DNA from: Planctomycetaceae bacterium UBA2671
GTDB taxonomy: Bacteria; Planctomycetota; Planctomycetia; Planctomycetales; Planctomycetaceae
Assembly: GCA_002359185.1 (NCBI GenBank)
Contig: DEML01000068.1
Coordinates: 1-64,000, forward strand
Direction of reading: 5' to 3'
Length of the DNA stretch: 64,000 nucleotides
Shown here: positions 1-8,489 of the stretch, one piece after another
How positions within the stretch are numbered: the first letter of the stretch is position 1
How the letters are laid out: each line of letters starts with the position of its first letter
The notes under the pieces: model-generated
What the model was told of the DNA's origin: nothing
What the model saw: only the letters and a program-made list of their open reading frames with translations
Databases searched by the model: none
Position numbers and translations under genes: made by a program

Positions 1-486
1 GAACGCGGTGTCCGTTTTGTGCAGATCTGGTCCGGCAACGACAACGGTTTTCCCCGACGAAACTGGGACAGCCATGAAGACATCGCCCGCGATCATGGTC
101 CATTAGCCCACGGTATGGCCGTTGGCACTGCGGCTTTGATTAAAGATCTGAAACAACGGGGATTACTCGAAGATACGATCGTATTGTGGACAACCGAATT
201 TGGACGTATGCCCAGCAGTCAGGCTGGAAAAGGGCGGGATCATAATCCGTATGTCTTCACCAACTGGCTTTGCGGCGGAGGGATTCAAGGCGGAATCTCT
301 CATGGCGAGTCAGATCAATGGGGCTATAAACCACTCGACCGCTTGAATCCAACACAAGTCTATGACGTCCACGCCACCATCCTGCATCAACTCGGCATCG
401 ATCACACAAAACTAACGGTTCGCCACGACGGCGTCGATCGACGATTAACCGATGTCCACGGGCATGTGATTCACGAGATTATTTGA
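1..486 (+). CDS. DUF1501 (sulfatase-like) protein, 3' part only
   Basis: The frame is open from the first base of the window, so the 5' end lies outside; about 161 C-terminal residues are visible. The segments LWTTEFGRMPSSQAG, GRDHNPYVFTNWLCGGG and VHATILHQLGID are typical of the C-terminal half of DUF1501 proteins, a large planctomycete family with an alkaline-phosphatase/sulfatase-like fold. These proteins are usually exported and usually paired with a DUF1549/DUF1553 cytochrome-like partner, which would lie upstream of this window. Substrate unknown. The stop is TGA at 484-486. The gene is convergent with the next one. Confidence 0.9.
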   Translation, partial: ERGVRFVQIWSGNDNGFPRRNWDSHEDIARDHGPLAHGMAVGTAALIKDLKQRGLLEDTIVLWTTEFGRMPSSQAGKGRDHNPYVFTNWLCGGGIQGGISHGESDQWGYKPLDRLNPTQVYDVHATILHQLGIDHTKLTVRHDGVDRRLTDVHGHVIHEII

Positions 487-605
487 TCCAATGTAAGCTC
501 ATCAATGCCTCTCCGGAAGGGTTTAAAATCCGTATCCCGATGGCTAACAAACATACATACGATGCAAAAATAATTACTCATCACTTAGTAAGTAATAATT
601 ATTAA

Positions 606-2441
606 TTACAACGATTTCAAATAAGCAAGCAGATCACTCAATTCCTCTCGGGATAACGCCCTTTCCCCACTCACTTTCTCAGGAGCATGGTCACCCGTCA
701 GAACATCTTCCAGGCTTTTGGAGCGGCCATCATGGAGGTAGCGGACTTTTCGATAGAGGCCGATCAGTGTCGGGGTGTTGTAGCCATTGTAGTAATCCTC
801 TGCGGAGCCCAGGCCAACGTCGTGGATTTTTCCGTCTGTGAAATAGGGACCATTGTGGCAACTGGCGCAGGCAGCCTGCTCGCTGCGGAAAATCTTTTCT
901 CCTCGAACCGCAGCTTCTGTGAGTGAACCATCAGCATTCCGGAAGGGATTCTGCGGGAGTTGAAGTTCATTCAGATAGGTCATCACGGCTCGGGCTTCTT
1001 CATTATTGATACCTTTGCCCAGCATGGTATTGGTGAATGATGTGTGCATGGCATCCTGCAGATCGGTTTGCCAGCCGTGCCACGTCCAGGGGCTGGTCTG
1101 TTGCAAATGATAGAGAGGCAGGACGGTTTTCATGGTCAGTGTGCTGCCGTCGTTCATCGTGTCCATCGCTTTGGAGTTGACGCCGCCGTTGTAATGGCAG
1201 CTGTGACAGCTGTACCATTGGTCGAGACTTTGCTGACCGTCGTAAAACAGTTCCATTCCGTGTCGGGCCAAGCTCTTTTCAGGAGTGCGTCCCAGTGAGA
1301 TTTCCTGAATGACTTTTCGAGACTCGATATCGACTTTCTGCACACTGTCGTTGACATAGTTGGCGACATACACAGTTTTATTGTCGGCTGAAATAGCCAT
1401 GCCCATGGGACGACCACCCACATCGACACGCGAAAAAACATCGCGATCTCGCAGCAATGTTGAATCGATCAAATCTCCCGGTCCGCCCGCTCCAATGAAA
1501 GGCAGGTCGGGGCGTCGATAGATCAATAATTCGTGAGTGCCCGAGGCGGAAACGACAAGCCGATTGCCATCGTTGCTCATGGCCAGTCCATGCGGATCAG
1601 CGATGGCCATCTGGGGAACATCCAATGAGATTGCTTCCCGATAGGCCGGGCCATCGAGTCGGACACGTCCAATACGACTGGCGAGCACCCAGCCTCGTTG
1701 AATGTTGCCAACGGTAATCGGATTGCTGCGATAGACCATCCAGGGGAAATAAACATATTTCCCATCTTCGGAACATTGCATGTGCCCAATGTTAATGCCG
1801 CCGATGAGACGTTCTTCGTAAAGGACTTCCCCTTTGAGAGCATCGGCCACGACAATTTTACTGTCTCCACTGCAGGCAACGGCGAGGCGAGTTCCATCTG
1901 GAGAAATTGCGAGATATCGCGGCCAGGCTCCGACGGTAAATTTTCGTTCGACACGAGCTTCCTGCAAATTCAGTTGAGCGACTTCACCAGTAGCCGTCAA
2001 TCCGACAAAAGCGGTTTGACCATCGGGAGAGACCGTTAAACCGACAGGTTCGAAGCCAACGGAAATGGAGGCTTTCTTAAGAAGTTTACTCTGATCAATC
2101 TGGACCAGCAGGATTTCTCCACTGCCCGTACAACTGACGAGGAGATGCTCGCCATCGAGGCATAGGTCAATCGAAGCAGGTTGTCCGCCACACTTCAATT
2201 CATCAATGCAGTTGCCTGAGACCAGGTCGATAAGAGTGATCGAATTGGAAGTTTCGTTGGTGGAGACCAGCCAGGATTCATCGTTGGCCAGAACGACATC
2301 GACTGGAGAACGATGCAACTTTTCAACGAGAGTAGACTGATCCGCATGGAGAGAAATTGGGTTGAGCAGAAGTTGACAACAAAGTATCGTGAATGCCATC
2401 GTGGCTGTGGTTATCAAAGAACCGAATGAGCATCGCAGCAT
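606..2441 (-). CDS. YVTN beta-propeller / di-haem cytochrome c peroxidase-like protein
   Basis: A 611-residue exported protein with an N-terminal hydrophobic signal. Residues about 40-385 form a beta-propeller of YVTN/NHL type, with repeated blocks such as VSPDGQTAFVG, ISPDGTRLAVA and ISADNKTVYVANYVNDSV. The C-terminal third has two c-type haem motifs, CHSCH at 412-416 and CASCH at 525-529, in the arrangement of MauG/bacterial cytochrome c peroxidases. It is probably a periplasmic redox enzyme or electron carrier whose propeller docks a partner or substrate. The ATG at 2441 is preceded by GGGAGG about eight bases upstream. The fusion is common in planctomycetes; its substrate is not known. 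Confidence 0.85.
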   Translation of the reverse strand: MLRCSFGSLITTATMAFTILCCQLLLNPISLHADQSTLVEKLHRSPVDVVLANDESWLVSTNETSNSITLIDLVSGNCIDELKCGGQPASIDLCLDGEHLLVSCTGSGEILLVQIDQSKLLKKASISVGFEPVGLTVSPDGQTAFVGLTATGEVAQLNLQEARVERKFTVGAWPRYLAISPDGTRLAVACSGDSKIVVADALKGEVLYEERLIGGINIGHMQCSEDGKYVYFPWMVYRSNPITVGNIQRGWVLASRIGRVRLDGPAYREAISLDVPQMAIADPHGLAMSNDGNRLVVSASGTHELLIYRRPDLPFIGAGGPGDLIDSTLLRDRDVFSRVDVGGRPMGMAISADNKTVYVANYVNDSVQKVDIESRKVIQEISLGRTPEKSLARHGMELFYDGQQSLDQWYSCHSCHYNGGVNSKAMDTMNDGSTLTMKTVLPLYHLQQTSPWTWHGWQTDLQDAMHTSFTNTMLGKGINNEEARAVMTYLNELQLPQNPFRNADGSLTEAAVRGEKIFRSEQAACASCHNGPYFTDGKIHDVGLGSAEDYYNGYNTPTLIGLYRKVRYLHDGRSKSLEDVLTGDHAPEKVSGERALSREELSDLLAYLKSL

Positions 2442-2633
2442 CTGGCGGGCCTCCCTGTGTTTGTATTATCTTTGTGACATATCTTACAGAACTTTTGCCA
2501 GAACGCGAATAAATTGGCCTGATCCTTGTAGGTTGGCGGGGAATTCCGGATAATACAAAGGTGTCGGAATCCATGACCTGAAGCGGGTCGCCAACCATAC
2601 GTTTCCCACCTCGTTTAGTTTTAGGAGAGTTTG

Positions 2634-3200
2634 ATGAAACAGTTGACAATGTTCACAATGGCCATCGTATTGTTTTCAGGAGTTTCGTTGTTGACCGCTG
2701 AAGAGACCAAAAGTGGTCTGCAGTCGGGAGAGCATGTGGGTCCTTTCTATGTCACAAAACTTTGCGGTGCCGATGACGATGGCGTAACTGCAGGTAAGAA
2801 TCTGTGCTACCGTTGCAAAAATGGTGGACGCCCGCAAGTGATGGTTTTCACTCGTTCTTCTGACGAAAATGTCGTCAAACTGGTTCGTCAGCTCGACAAA
2901 GCGATTCCAGAAAACGACAGCAAACAACTGCGTGCTTTCGTGAATGTCCTCGGTGAAGACAAAACTGCTGGCAAATCGACAGCTGAAAAACTGGCTGAAT
3001 CTTCAGAAGCCAAGAATGTGCCTTTCGTTCTGCCAAACGAATTCGAAAACGGCCCAGCCGATTACGGCATCAATCCTAAAGCCGATGTGACAATCATTCT
3101 GGTCAATGGTGGCAAAGTGATCGCCAACCACGCAGCAGGATCTGCCAAAGACTTGAATGTTCAGGCTGTTGTTGACGATCTGTCAAAAATCTTGAACTAA
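2634..3200 (+). CDS. Secreted thioredoxin-fold-like protein, unknown function
   Basis: A 188-residue protein with a clear signal peptide (residues 1-22, ending near LLTAEE). The ATG at 2634 was chosen over the adjacent in-frame TTG because AGGAGAG (2623-2629) is well placed for it. A CxxC pair (Cys58 and Cys61 in NLCYRCKNG) sits early in the mature part, followed by a beta-alpha-beta pattern (RPQVMVFTRS) and a late strand (ADVTIILVNGGKVIANH) reminiscent of thioredoxin-like folds. No named family is recognised with certainty. It is convergent with a TlpA-like gene, so both may act in envelope thiol chemistry; this is inference. Confidence 0.7.
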   Translation: MKQLTMFTMAIVLFSGVSLLTAEETKSGLQSGEHVGPFYVTKLCGADDDGVTAGKNLCYRCKNGGRPQVMVFTRSSDENVVKLVRQLDKAIPENDSKQLRAFVNVLGEDKTAGKSTAEKLAESSEAKNVPFVLPNEFENGPADYGINPKADVTIILVNGGKVIANHAAGSAKDLNVQAVVDDLSKILN

Positions 3201-3217
3201 CTTAATGTCCATAACCC

Positions 3218-3284
3218 GTAGGTCAGGCTGTGCCTGACAATAATGGTCGTCGATAGTTGTTTCGTCAGGCACAGCCTGACCTAC
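3218..3284. repeat. Long inverted repeat, TAGGTCAGGC family
   Basis: Two perfect 21-base arms (3218-3238, beginning GTAGGTCAGGCTGTGCC, and its reverse complement at 3264-3284) flank a 25-base loop. Each arm is itself nearly palindromic (GTCAGGC/GCCTGAC). The same sequence recurs at 54528-54593 and as a single arm at 56162-56182. It lies in the convergent gap after 3200. Confidence 0.9.
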
Positions 3285-3297
3285 AGCAATTTAAATA

Positions 3298-3338
3298 AAA
3301 AAAGCCGCGATCGGAATTATCTGGTTGCGGCTCTTTTT
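3298..3338. terminator. Bidirectional rho-independent terminator
   Basis: AGCCGC (3303-3308) pairs with GCGGCT (3327-3332). The stem is preceded by a run of A and followed by CTTTTT, so it can end transcripts from both the thioredoxin-like gene (plus) and the TlpA-like gene (minus). Confidence 0.75.
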
Positions 3339-3352
3339 ATGGATCGATCTAT

Positions 3353-3916
3353 CTATTTGAGTAATTTTTCAACCAGTGGTGTAATGTGCTGATCGTAGTT
3401 GAAACCTTTCGGTCCATACAGGTCTTCATCGTTGTTGAAGATTTTATGAAGTTTGCCATTGCGATCGTAAATGATCGCTGCAGGTATCGCTGCTGTTTTG
3501 ATCTGTTGCAGAACGATTTCGTCAGGATTTGTCGCAATAATATTGTGCATTGTTGCATTTCTGGACTTTAGAAACTTAAGAACCTTCTCGCTATTATCTT
3601 CAGGCTTCTGATCTTTGCCGCCGTAGAAATCGATATTCAGTGAGACACAGGCAACCTGATCTTTATGTTCATCGTGGAATTCGACAAAGTGAGGAAACTC
3701 GCGGACGCAGGGCAGGCAGAATGTCGACCAGACATCGACAACAACAACTTTCCCTTTCTGACTCGCCACCCAGTCCTGCAATTCCTCCCAACTCTGCAGT
3801 TGAACGGAGACGTCAGTCGCTGAACTCTTTTTCTGCTCTTCTGCAGAAACCAGATTCAGGCTGAAGACCATCAATAAACTCAAAAAGGCCGAACCTGCAC
3901 TCAAATGCTGTAACAT
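3353..3916 (-). CDS. TlpA/ResA-like exported thioredoxin
   Basis: A 187-residue protein with a signal peptide (residues 1-25, cut near VSAEE) and a thioredoxin-like domain of TlpA/AhpC-TSA type. The active site reads DVWSTFCLPCVREF, so the CxxC is CLPC. A conserved cis-Pro region (TAAIPAAIIYDRNGKL) follows. Such proteins reduce or oxidise thiols outside the cytoplasmic membrane, for example in cytochrome c maturation. ATG at 3916 with an AGGAG-type site just upstream on the minus strand. It is transcribed towards the other thioredoxin-fold gene and shares its terminator. Confidence 0.85.
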   Translation of the reverse strand: MLQHLSAGSAFLSLLMVFSLNLVSAEEQKKSSATDVSVQLQSWEELQDWVASQKGKVVVVDVWSTFCLPCVREFPHFVEFHDEHKDQVACVSLNIDFYGGKDQKPEDNSEKVLKFLKSRNATMHNIIATNPDEIVLQQIKTAAIPAAIIYDRNGKLHKIFNNDEDLYGPKGFNYDQHITPLVEKLLK

Positions 3917-4265
3917 ATTTTCTCCTTCTGCAGTTACTATTTGTCAAAATTCACAACTCTGCGGATTGTCATTGTACTCGATCCCAAGGGTTGAACAGTG
4001 GGATATGTCACACATTTCCTTGCTGAATCCAGCAATCAAGCTTTGCAGGAAAATATACTTATGTTCATTTACTCAGTTTGTCAATTCTTGAGATTCATGC
4101 GGTTCAGTCCGGCTGAGAGCAAAAAACTTTTCGAATCCTCAAAAAAAGTTTTGCCAACACTTGCCAGCGTTAAGGCGTAACAGGATTATCTAATTGAGGA
4201 TTGGGGACTATTTGCGCCCCTGTGAACCGTAAATTTTACTGCATCGATTTTGCGTCAGGTTTTCC
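3917..4265. other. Intergenic region, divergent promoters expected
   Basis: A 349-base gap between the divergently transcribed TlpA-like gene and the permease gene. It should hold both promoters, but no clear -35/-10 pair, hairpin or repeat could be picked out. A 60-codon frame with a GTG start at 3998 has no ribosome site and no recognisable product. Confidence 0.5.
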
Positions 4266-5276
4266 GTGAATAATTTCCCACTGCAAATTTCTCTGTTAGC
4301 TCAAGAAGTTAGTGAAATCGAGACATTGCAAAGCGTGCAAGCCTCTTATGGCTGGATAGCCGGGCTCTCGATTGCGGCTTTAATTCTGCTGTTTGCCATC
4401 AATCGGTTTTCCAAGATTGGTGTGATTGCCCGGGCAACCTGTAAGGAATCGGTGCGACAGCCGATGTTTTTCTCGCTGCTGGCCGTGGCGATTCTGGTGA
4501 TGTTGCTTAACACCTGGATCCCGTTCTTCTCGCTGGGGGACGACACCAAAATGTTCCTCGATTGCGGACTGGCGACCATCCTGATCTGCAGCATGCTACT
4601 CGCGATATGGACATCCAGTATGAGTATCGCTGATGAAATCGAAGGAAAAACAGCGATGACGCTGCTTAGTAAGCCGATCAATCGCCGACAGTTCATTATT
4701 GGGAAATATCTGGGATTGCTGCAGGGGGTCGTCATTTTCCTGATTCCCGTCGTGATCGCCTTCGTTTGTCTGACTTATTACAAAGTCGGCTACGACATGA
4801 AGGAATCGGGAAAACAGGCGGTCGAGTATTTCAACTGGATCGATACTTCCAATGGTATGCAATATCTCTGGTTCCAGGCTGACCGGATTGCACCGGTTCT
4901 GCAGGTTTTGCCGGGAATTCTGCTGATCTTCCTGGAAGTGGCTGTGCTGGCCGCGATCAGTGTCGTTGTTTCAACGCGGCTGCCAATGGTCGTGAATTTC
5001 TCGGTGATGTTCTCGATTTTCGTGTTCGGTCACCTTACTCCCGTGCTCGTTGCTTCGAGTGAGGGGCGTCAGGAACTGGAATTCGTCTCCTTCGTGGCTC
5101 GTCTGTTTGCGACGGTTTTGCCGCAGTTGGATGCGTTTAATATGTCTGCATCAATTGCAACGGGATCGATGGTTCCTCCCGATTACCTCGGCTTTGCGGC
5201 TTTATATGGCATTGCTTACTGCGTCGCCGCAATTTTGCTTGCTTTTATTCTGTTCGAAGACCGCGACTTAGCGTAG
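4266..5276 (+). CDS. ABC-2 type transporter permease (NosY-like)
   Basis: A 336-residue integral membrane protein with about six hydrophobic segments (for example IAGLSIAALILLFAI near 32-46, and strong segments near 75-95, 108-125, 155-180 and 215-240). The motif DEIEGKTAMTLLSKPINRRQFIIGKYLG is characteristic of NosY/ABC-2 permeases, which pair with a separate ATPase. No ATPase is adjacent; the truncated ABC ATPase at 63099 is far away. Start is GTG at 4266; a weak CAGG lies upstream. Substrate unknown. Confidence 0.8.
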   Translation: MNNFPLQISLLAQEVSEIETLQSVQASYGWIAGLSIAALILLFAINRFSKIGVIARATCKESVRQPMFFSLLAVAILVMLLNTWIPFFSLGDDTKMFLDCGLATILICSMLLAIWTSSMSIADEIEGKTAMTLLSKPINRRQFIIGKYLGLLQGVVIFLIPVVIAFVCLTYYKVGYDMKESGKQAVEYFNWIDTSNGMQYLWFQADRIAPVLQVLPGILLIFLEVAVLAAISVVVSTRLPMVVNFSVMFSIFVFGHLTPVLVASSEGRQELEFVSFVARLFATVLPQLDAFNMSASIATGSMVPPDYLGFAALYGIAYCVAAILLAFILFEDRDLA

Positions 5277-5606
5277 TCTGAGCATTGGCTGAGGCGGTTC
5301 ACTGGCAGACATAGCCTGTCTCTTGGATTTTTTCATAGATCTGCAGAAATTAATTGTGCACAAGCACGCTTGTGTTCAATGAAATTTCTGCGTTCGATCG
5401 TGAAAAAAGTCTGAAAACAATACTGGTTGTTACTGTCCGATCTCGTAAGATGGAACATGCCGGTTTTGTTCACGGTGTGAACTCACTGTGTGATGGGACG
5501 GATTCATTTCTAACAGTTTTCACCTGCGACACCGCCGACTCCATTCCTGCAACTCTGGTCATTCAACACTCGACAGAGCCGTTGACGCGTTTTTCGAGGG
5601 TGCAAC
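5277..5606. other. Intergenic region with one small palindrome
   Basis: 330 bases upstream of the ABC exporter. The only structure seen is a short palindrome, CACAAGC (5359-5365) and GCTTGTG (5368-5374). A frame starting at 5354 runs through this gap but overlaps the exporter gene in another frame and looks like chance. Confidence 0.5.
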
Positions 5607-7601
5607 GTGTACACATCAAATGGCGATACCTCTTCGACCTGGAAACGACTGTTCCCCAGATCGATGTGGCGACAGCGCAATTCTCTGCAATTAATCGGTC
5701 TCTCTCTGATCTCGGGAGTTCTGCTGATCTTCCTCTTTCTGATTGGTTTACTGATTGCAGACCTGTTTGTCAGCCGTGGTGCGGTCGTGTTGCAGGGCGA
5801 TCAGATCGAAGTCGCACGCGAGCGTTTCGGAGATGTTCTGGATGTCGTTGCTCAACCGGAGGGGTTCAATTCCTCGGAGGAAATTCGCCTGCAGAACCGC
5901 GGCTTATTGCATTCCTTATGGAACTTTAAAGATCGAATCTGGGCTCAGCCTCTGATTACGATGTATCAGAAGTTTCCTTTGCTTCGCGAAAACAGCTCGG
6001 CTCTGATCTGCCTGCTCCTTGCAGGTGCGATCCTCGGAATGCTCCGCGGGTTGATTCTGGCTCGCTGCCGGATCCAAGCCTCGCAATTGGGGTTAACGGT
6101 CAGCAATCAGTTGCGACGATCTCTCCATCGGCAGGCGATGCGACTTGGACCAAGCGATTTGCTCGATCATCAAATTCATCAGGCCTACGATCTGTTTCGC
6201 AATGACACCACATTGATTCGAGATGGAATCACGGCAAATCTCTATCGGCTGACACTGCATCCGGTCTCGTTGGCAGTCCTGTTCTTCCTGGGCTTAATCA
6301 TCAGTCCGCGACTGTTTTTGCAAATGGTTGTTCCGCTGCTCGCCTGCTGGTTAATGGTCGTTCGGGAACGGACTCGATTTCAGAAATCGAGAAAACTGGC
6401 GGAGTCTGAGGATCAATTGCGTTCGAATGTGCTGGCGGAAAGTTTGACAAAAACCCGCCTGATCCGTGGCTATTCGATGGAAGAGTTCGACAACATCAAC
6501 TTTAGCAAGCATCTCGATCAACTCTCCACATCGACATCGACTGTTCGTCGACGGGAAGTCGTTTCCAGCTGGCTCTGCTGGGGACTCGTGCTGGGCTGTG
6601 TTTTGATTCTGGTGTTGCTGATGGGAGTGAAAGTTCTGCTCCCCGAAGAGCATCCTCAGAGCTTGCAACTGTCCGAGGTGATACTGCTGAGCCTTGTTTT
6701 CGGCTTCGCCTTCAAACCCTTATTGCGACTTCGTGACCTGCGAGAGATTCGCAAAGAGACCGCACTGGCAGCTGAGAGAATCTACCGCTACCTGGCCCAG
6801 ATCCCGGAAGTGGGTCAAGCTGTTGGAGCAAAATTTCTGGATCCACTGTCGAAATGGCTGTCCTTTGAAAATGTCAGTTACAGCTTGCCGGGAGCGACTG
6901 GCAAGAAGATTCTGGATCATCTGGAAGTCAAACTCCCAGCTGGCGGTTTAACCGTGATTGCTGCACCGAATCCTCTCGAAGCACAAGCGATGATGTACAT
7001 GCTCCCTCGTTTCCTCGAACCTCATGAAGGTCGAGTGCTGATCGATGGGGAAGATATTGCGTGGGTGACCTTGGAATCTCTTCGGGCCGAAGTTTTGTAT
7101 GTGGGAGGACGTGAAATTTATTTCACCGGCTCGGTCCTCGAAAACATTACCTGCGGACTGGCGAACTTCACCCAGGCCGATGCGATCTCAGCTGCCAAGC
7201 GAGTCCATGCCCACAATTTCATTCAACGATTGCCGCAAGGTTATGAAACCGTTCTCGGAGAACATGGCGAACGACTCAGTGTTGGCGAAGAATTCCGACT
7301 TGGTCTGGCGCGAGCGATCTTACGGAATCCCGCCATCCTCATTCTGGAAGAACCGGATAAGGATTTGACCGAAGAAGATAAATCAATGATCGACGACGCC
7401 TACGATCAGATTTGCCCTGGTCGCACCGTGTTTGTCATTCCAAGCCGAATGAGCACGATCCGACGTTCGGACCGGATTGTTCTGTTGCACGAAGGCAAAA
7501 TTGCGACGGTGAACACTCAAGCCAATCTGCTCGGTGGCAACGAATTGTATCGTCACTGGGAATACACCCGGTTCAATGTCTTCCGGCATATCGGCAAGTA
7601 A
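5607..7601 (+). CDS. ABC exporter-like protein with degenerate ATPase domain
   Basis: A 664-residue half-transporter: membrane segments near 30-52, 131-152, 218-248 and 322-342, followed by a nucleotide-binding-domain-like region from about 418. The ATPase motifs are eroded. In the Walker A position (453-461) the residues are APNPLEAQA, so Lys is replaced by Ala459. The Q-loop Gln is Gly501. The signature is LSVGE (557-561). Walker B ends in LEEP with Glu in place of the Asp. The H-loop His is Ser613 (IPSRMST). The fold is clearly kept (ENITCG, RLGLARAILRNPAILIL). ATP hydrolysis is unlikely by inference. GTG at 5607 with GAGGG at 5596-5600. The K+ channel gene follows after 20 bases. Confidence 0.8.
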   Translation: MYTSNGDTSSTWKRLFPRSMWRQRNSLQLIGLSLISGVLLIFLFLIGLLIADLFVSRGAVVLQGDQIEVARERFGDVLDVVAQPEGFNSSEEIRLQNRGLLHSLWNFKDRIWAQPLITMYQKFPLLRENSSALICLLLAGAILGMLRGLILARCRIQASQLGLTVSNQLRRSLHRQAMRLGPSDLLDHQIHQAYDLFRNDTTLIRDGITANLYRLTLHPVSLAVLFFLGLIISPRLFLQMVVPLLACWLMVVRERTRFQKSRKLAESEDQLRSNVLAESLTKTRLIRGYSMEEFDNINFSKHLDQLSTSTSTVRRREVVSSWLCWGLVLGCVLILVLLMGVKVLLPEEHPQSLQLSEVILLSLVFGFAFKPLLRLRDLREIRKETALAAERIYRYLAQIPEVGQAVGAKFLDPLSKWLSFENVSYSLPGATGKKILDHLEVKLPAGGLTVIAAPNPLEAQAMMYMLPRFLEPHEGRVLIDGEDIAWVTLESLRAEVLYVGGREIYFTGSVLENITCGLANFTQADAISAAKRVHAHNFIQRLPQGYETVLGEHGERLSVGEEFRLGLARAILRNPAILILEEPDKDLTEEDKSMIDDAYDQICPGRTVFVIPSRMSTIRRSDRIVLLHEGKIATVNTQANLLGGNELYRHWEYTRFNVFRHIGK

Positions 7602-7621
7602 AACGGTCGTAATGCAAAACT

Positions 7622-8380
7622 ATGAAAACTGAGACATTTCGTGAAATGATTCATGGTAATGAGAGTCGATCCAGCAGGATCTTCAGTCTCGTTATTCAAT
7701 TTCTCATACTTGTTTCTCTGCTGACATTTTCTATTGAAACGCTCCCAAATCTTTCTGCAAATACTCAATCGGTTTTGTATATCATTGAAGTTTGCATAGT
7801 TGCGGTCTTCTCGATTGAGTATTTATTGCGGCTGTTCTTCGCGGAAAACCGTCTTAAGTTTGTCTTCAGTTTTTTTGGAATGGTCGATCTGATTTCGATC
7901 CTTCCCTTTTATGTTTCCGCCAATTTTGACCTTAGATCCTTACGTGTCTTCCGGCTGCTCAGGCTGGTGAGAATTCTGAAACTGGTCCGTTACAGTGCCG
8001 CCATCAGAAGATTTCATCGGGCTTTACTGCTTTCCCGTGAAGAATTAATCCTGTTTGGCATTGTCATGCTCATGCTGATTTATTTGTCAGCTGTTGGAAT
8101 TTACTATTTTGAAAATGAAGCCCAACCCGATAAGTTTGCTTCGGTGTTTCATAGTTTGTGGTGGGCGACCGTCACGTTAACAACCGTGGGCTACGGAGAT
8201 GTTTATCCGATTACTGCAGGGGGCAGGACATTTACATTTTTTGTTTTGCTGATTGGCCTGGGGATTGTCGCAGTTCCCACCGGCTTATTTTCTTCTGCTT
8301 TGATTGAAGCCCGAAAACTCGAAAATGCTCCCGTTGAGGATCCACTCGGGGACGAAAACCTGGAGGGGAATGAAAGCTGA
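7622..8380 (+). CDS. Voltage-gated-type potassium channel subunit
   Basis: A 252-residue six-segment channel of the Kv/KvAP type. S1-S3 lie in residues 20-100. S4 is arginine-rich (LRSLRVFRLLRLVRILKLVR, residues 104-123), with charges every third position as in a voltage sensor. The pore helix and selectivity filter are TVTLTTVGYGDVYP (filter TVGYGD at 188-193), and S6 follows (TFFVLLIGLGIVAVPTGLF). No RCK/TrkA domain follows; the C-terminal tail is short and acidic. It starts 20 bases after the ABC-like gene and may be cotranscribed with it. Expected to pass K+ across the cytoplasmic membrane as a tetramer. Confidence 0.93.
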   Translation: MKTETFREMIHGNESRSSRIFSLVIQFLILVSLLTFSIETLPNLSANTQSVLYIIEVCIVAVFSIEYLLRLFFAENRLKFVFSFFGMVDLISILPFYVSANFDLRSLRVFRLLRLVRILKLVRYSAAIRRFHRALLLSREELILFGIVMLMLIYLSAVGIYYFENEAQPDKFASVFHSLWWATVTLTTVGYGDVYPITAGGRTFTFFVLLIGLGIVAVPTGLFSSALIEARKLENAPVEDPLGDENLEGNES

Positions 8381-8489
8381 ACCTCAAATCAACACCACTT
8401 TATACCTTTCATCTGCCGGTCAGAATGCATACAATAGCTCGTTGCAGAAAGTTTTTCCCGCCTGAACTTACGAGTCATTTATTCCCACC

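Noticed and set aside
3998..4180. 60-codon plus-strand frame with GTG start
   Set aside because: No ribosome site, no family resemblance and ordinary intergenic composition; judged chance.
5354..5929. 191-codon plus-strand frame
   Set aside because: Overlaps the ABC exporter start in another frame; the exporter has a GAGGG site and clear domains, this frame has neither.
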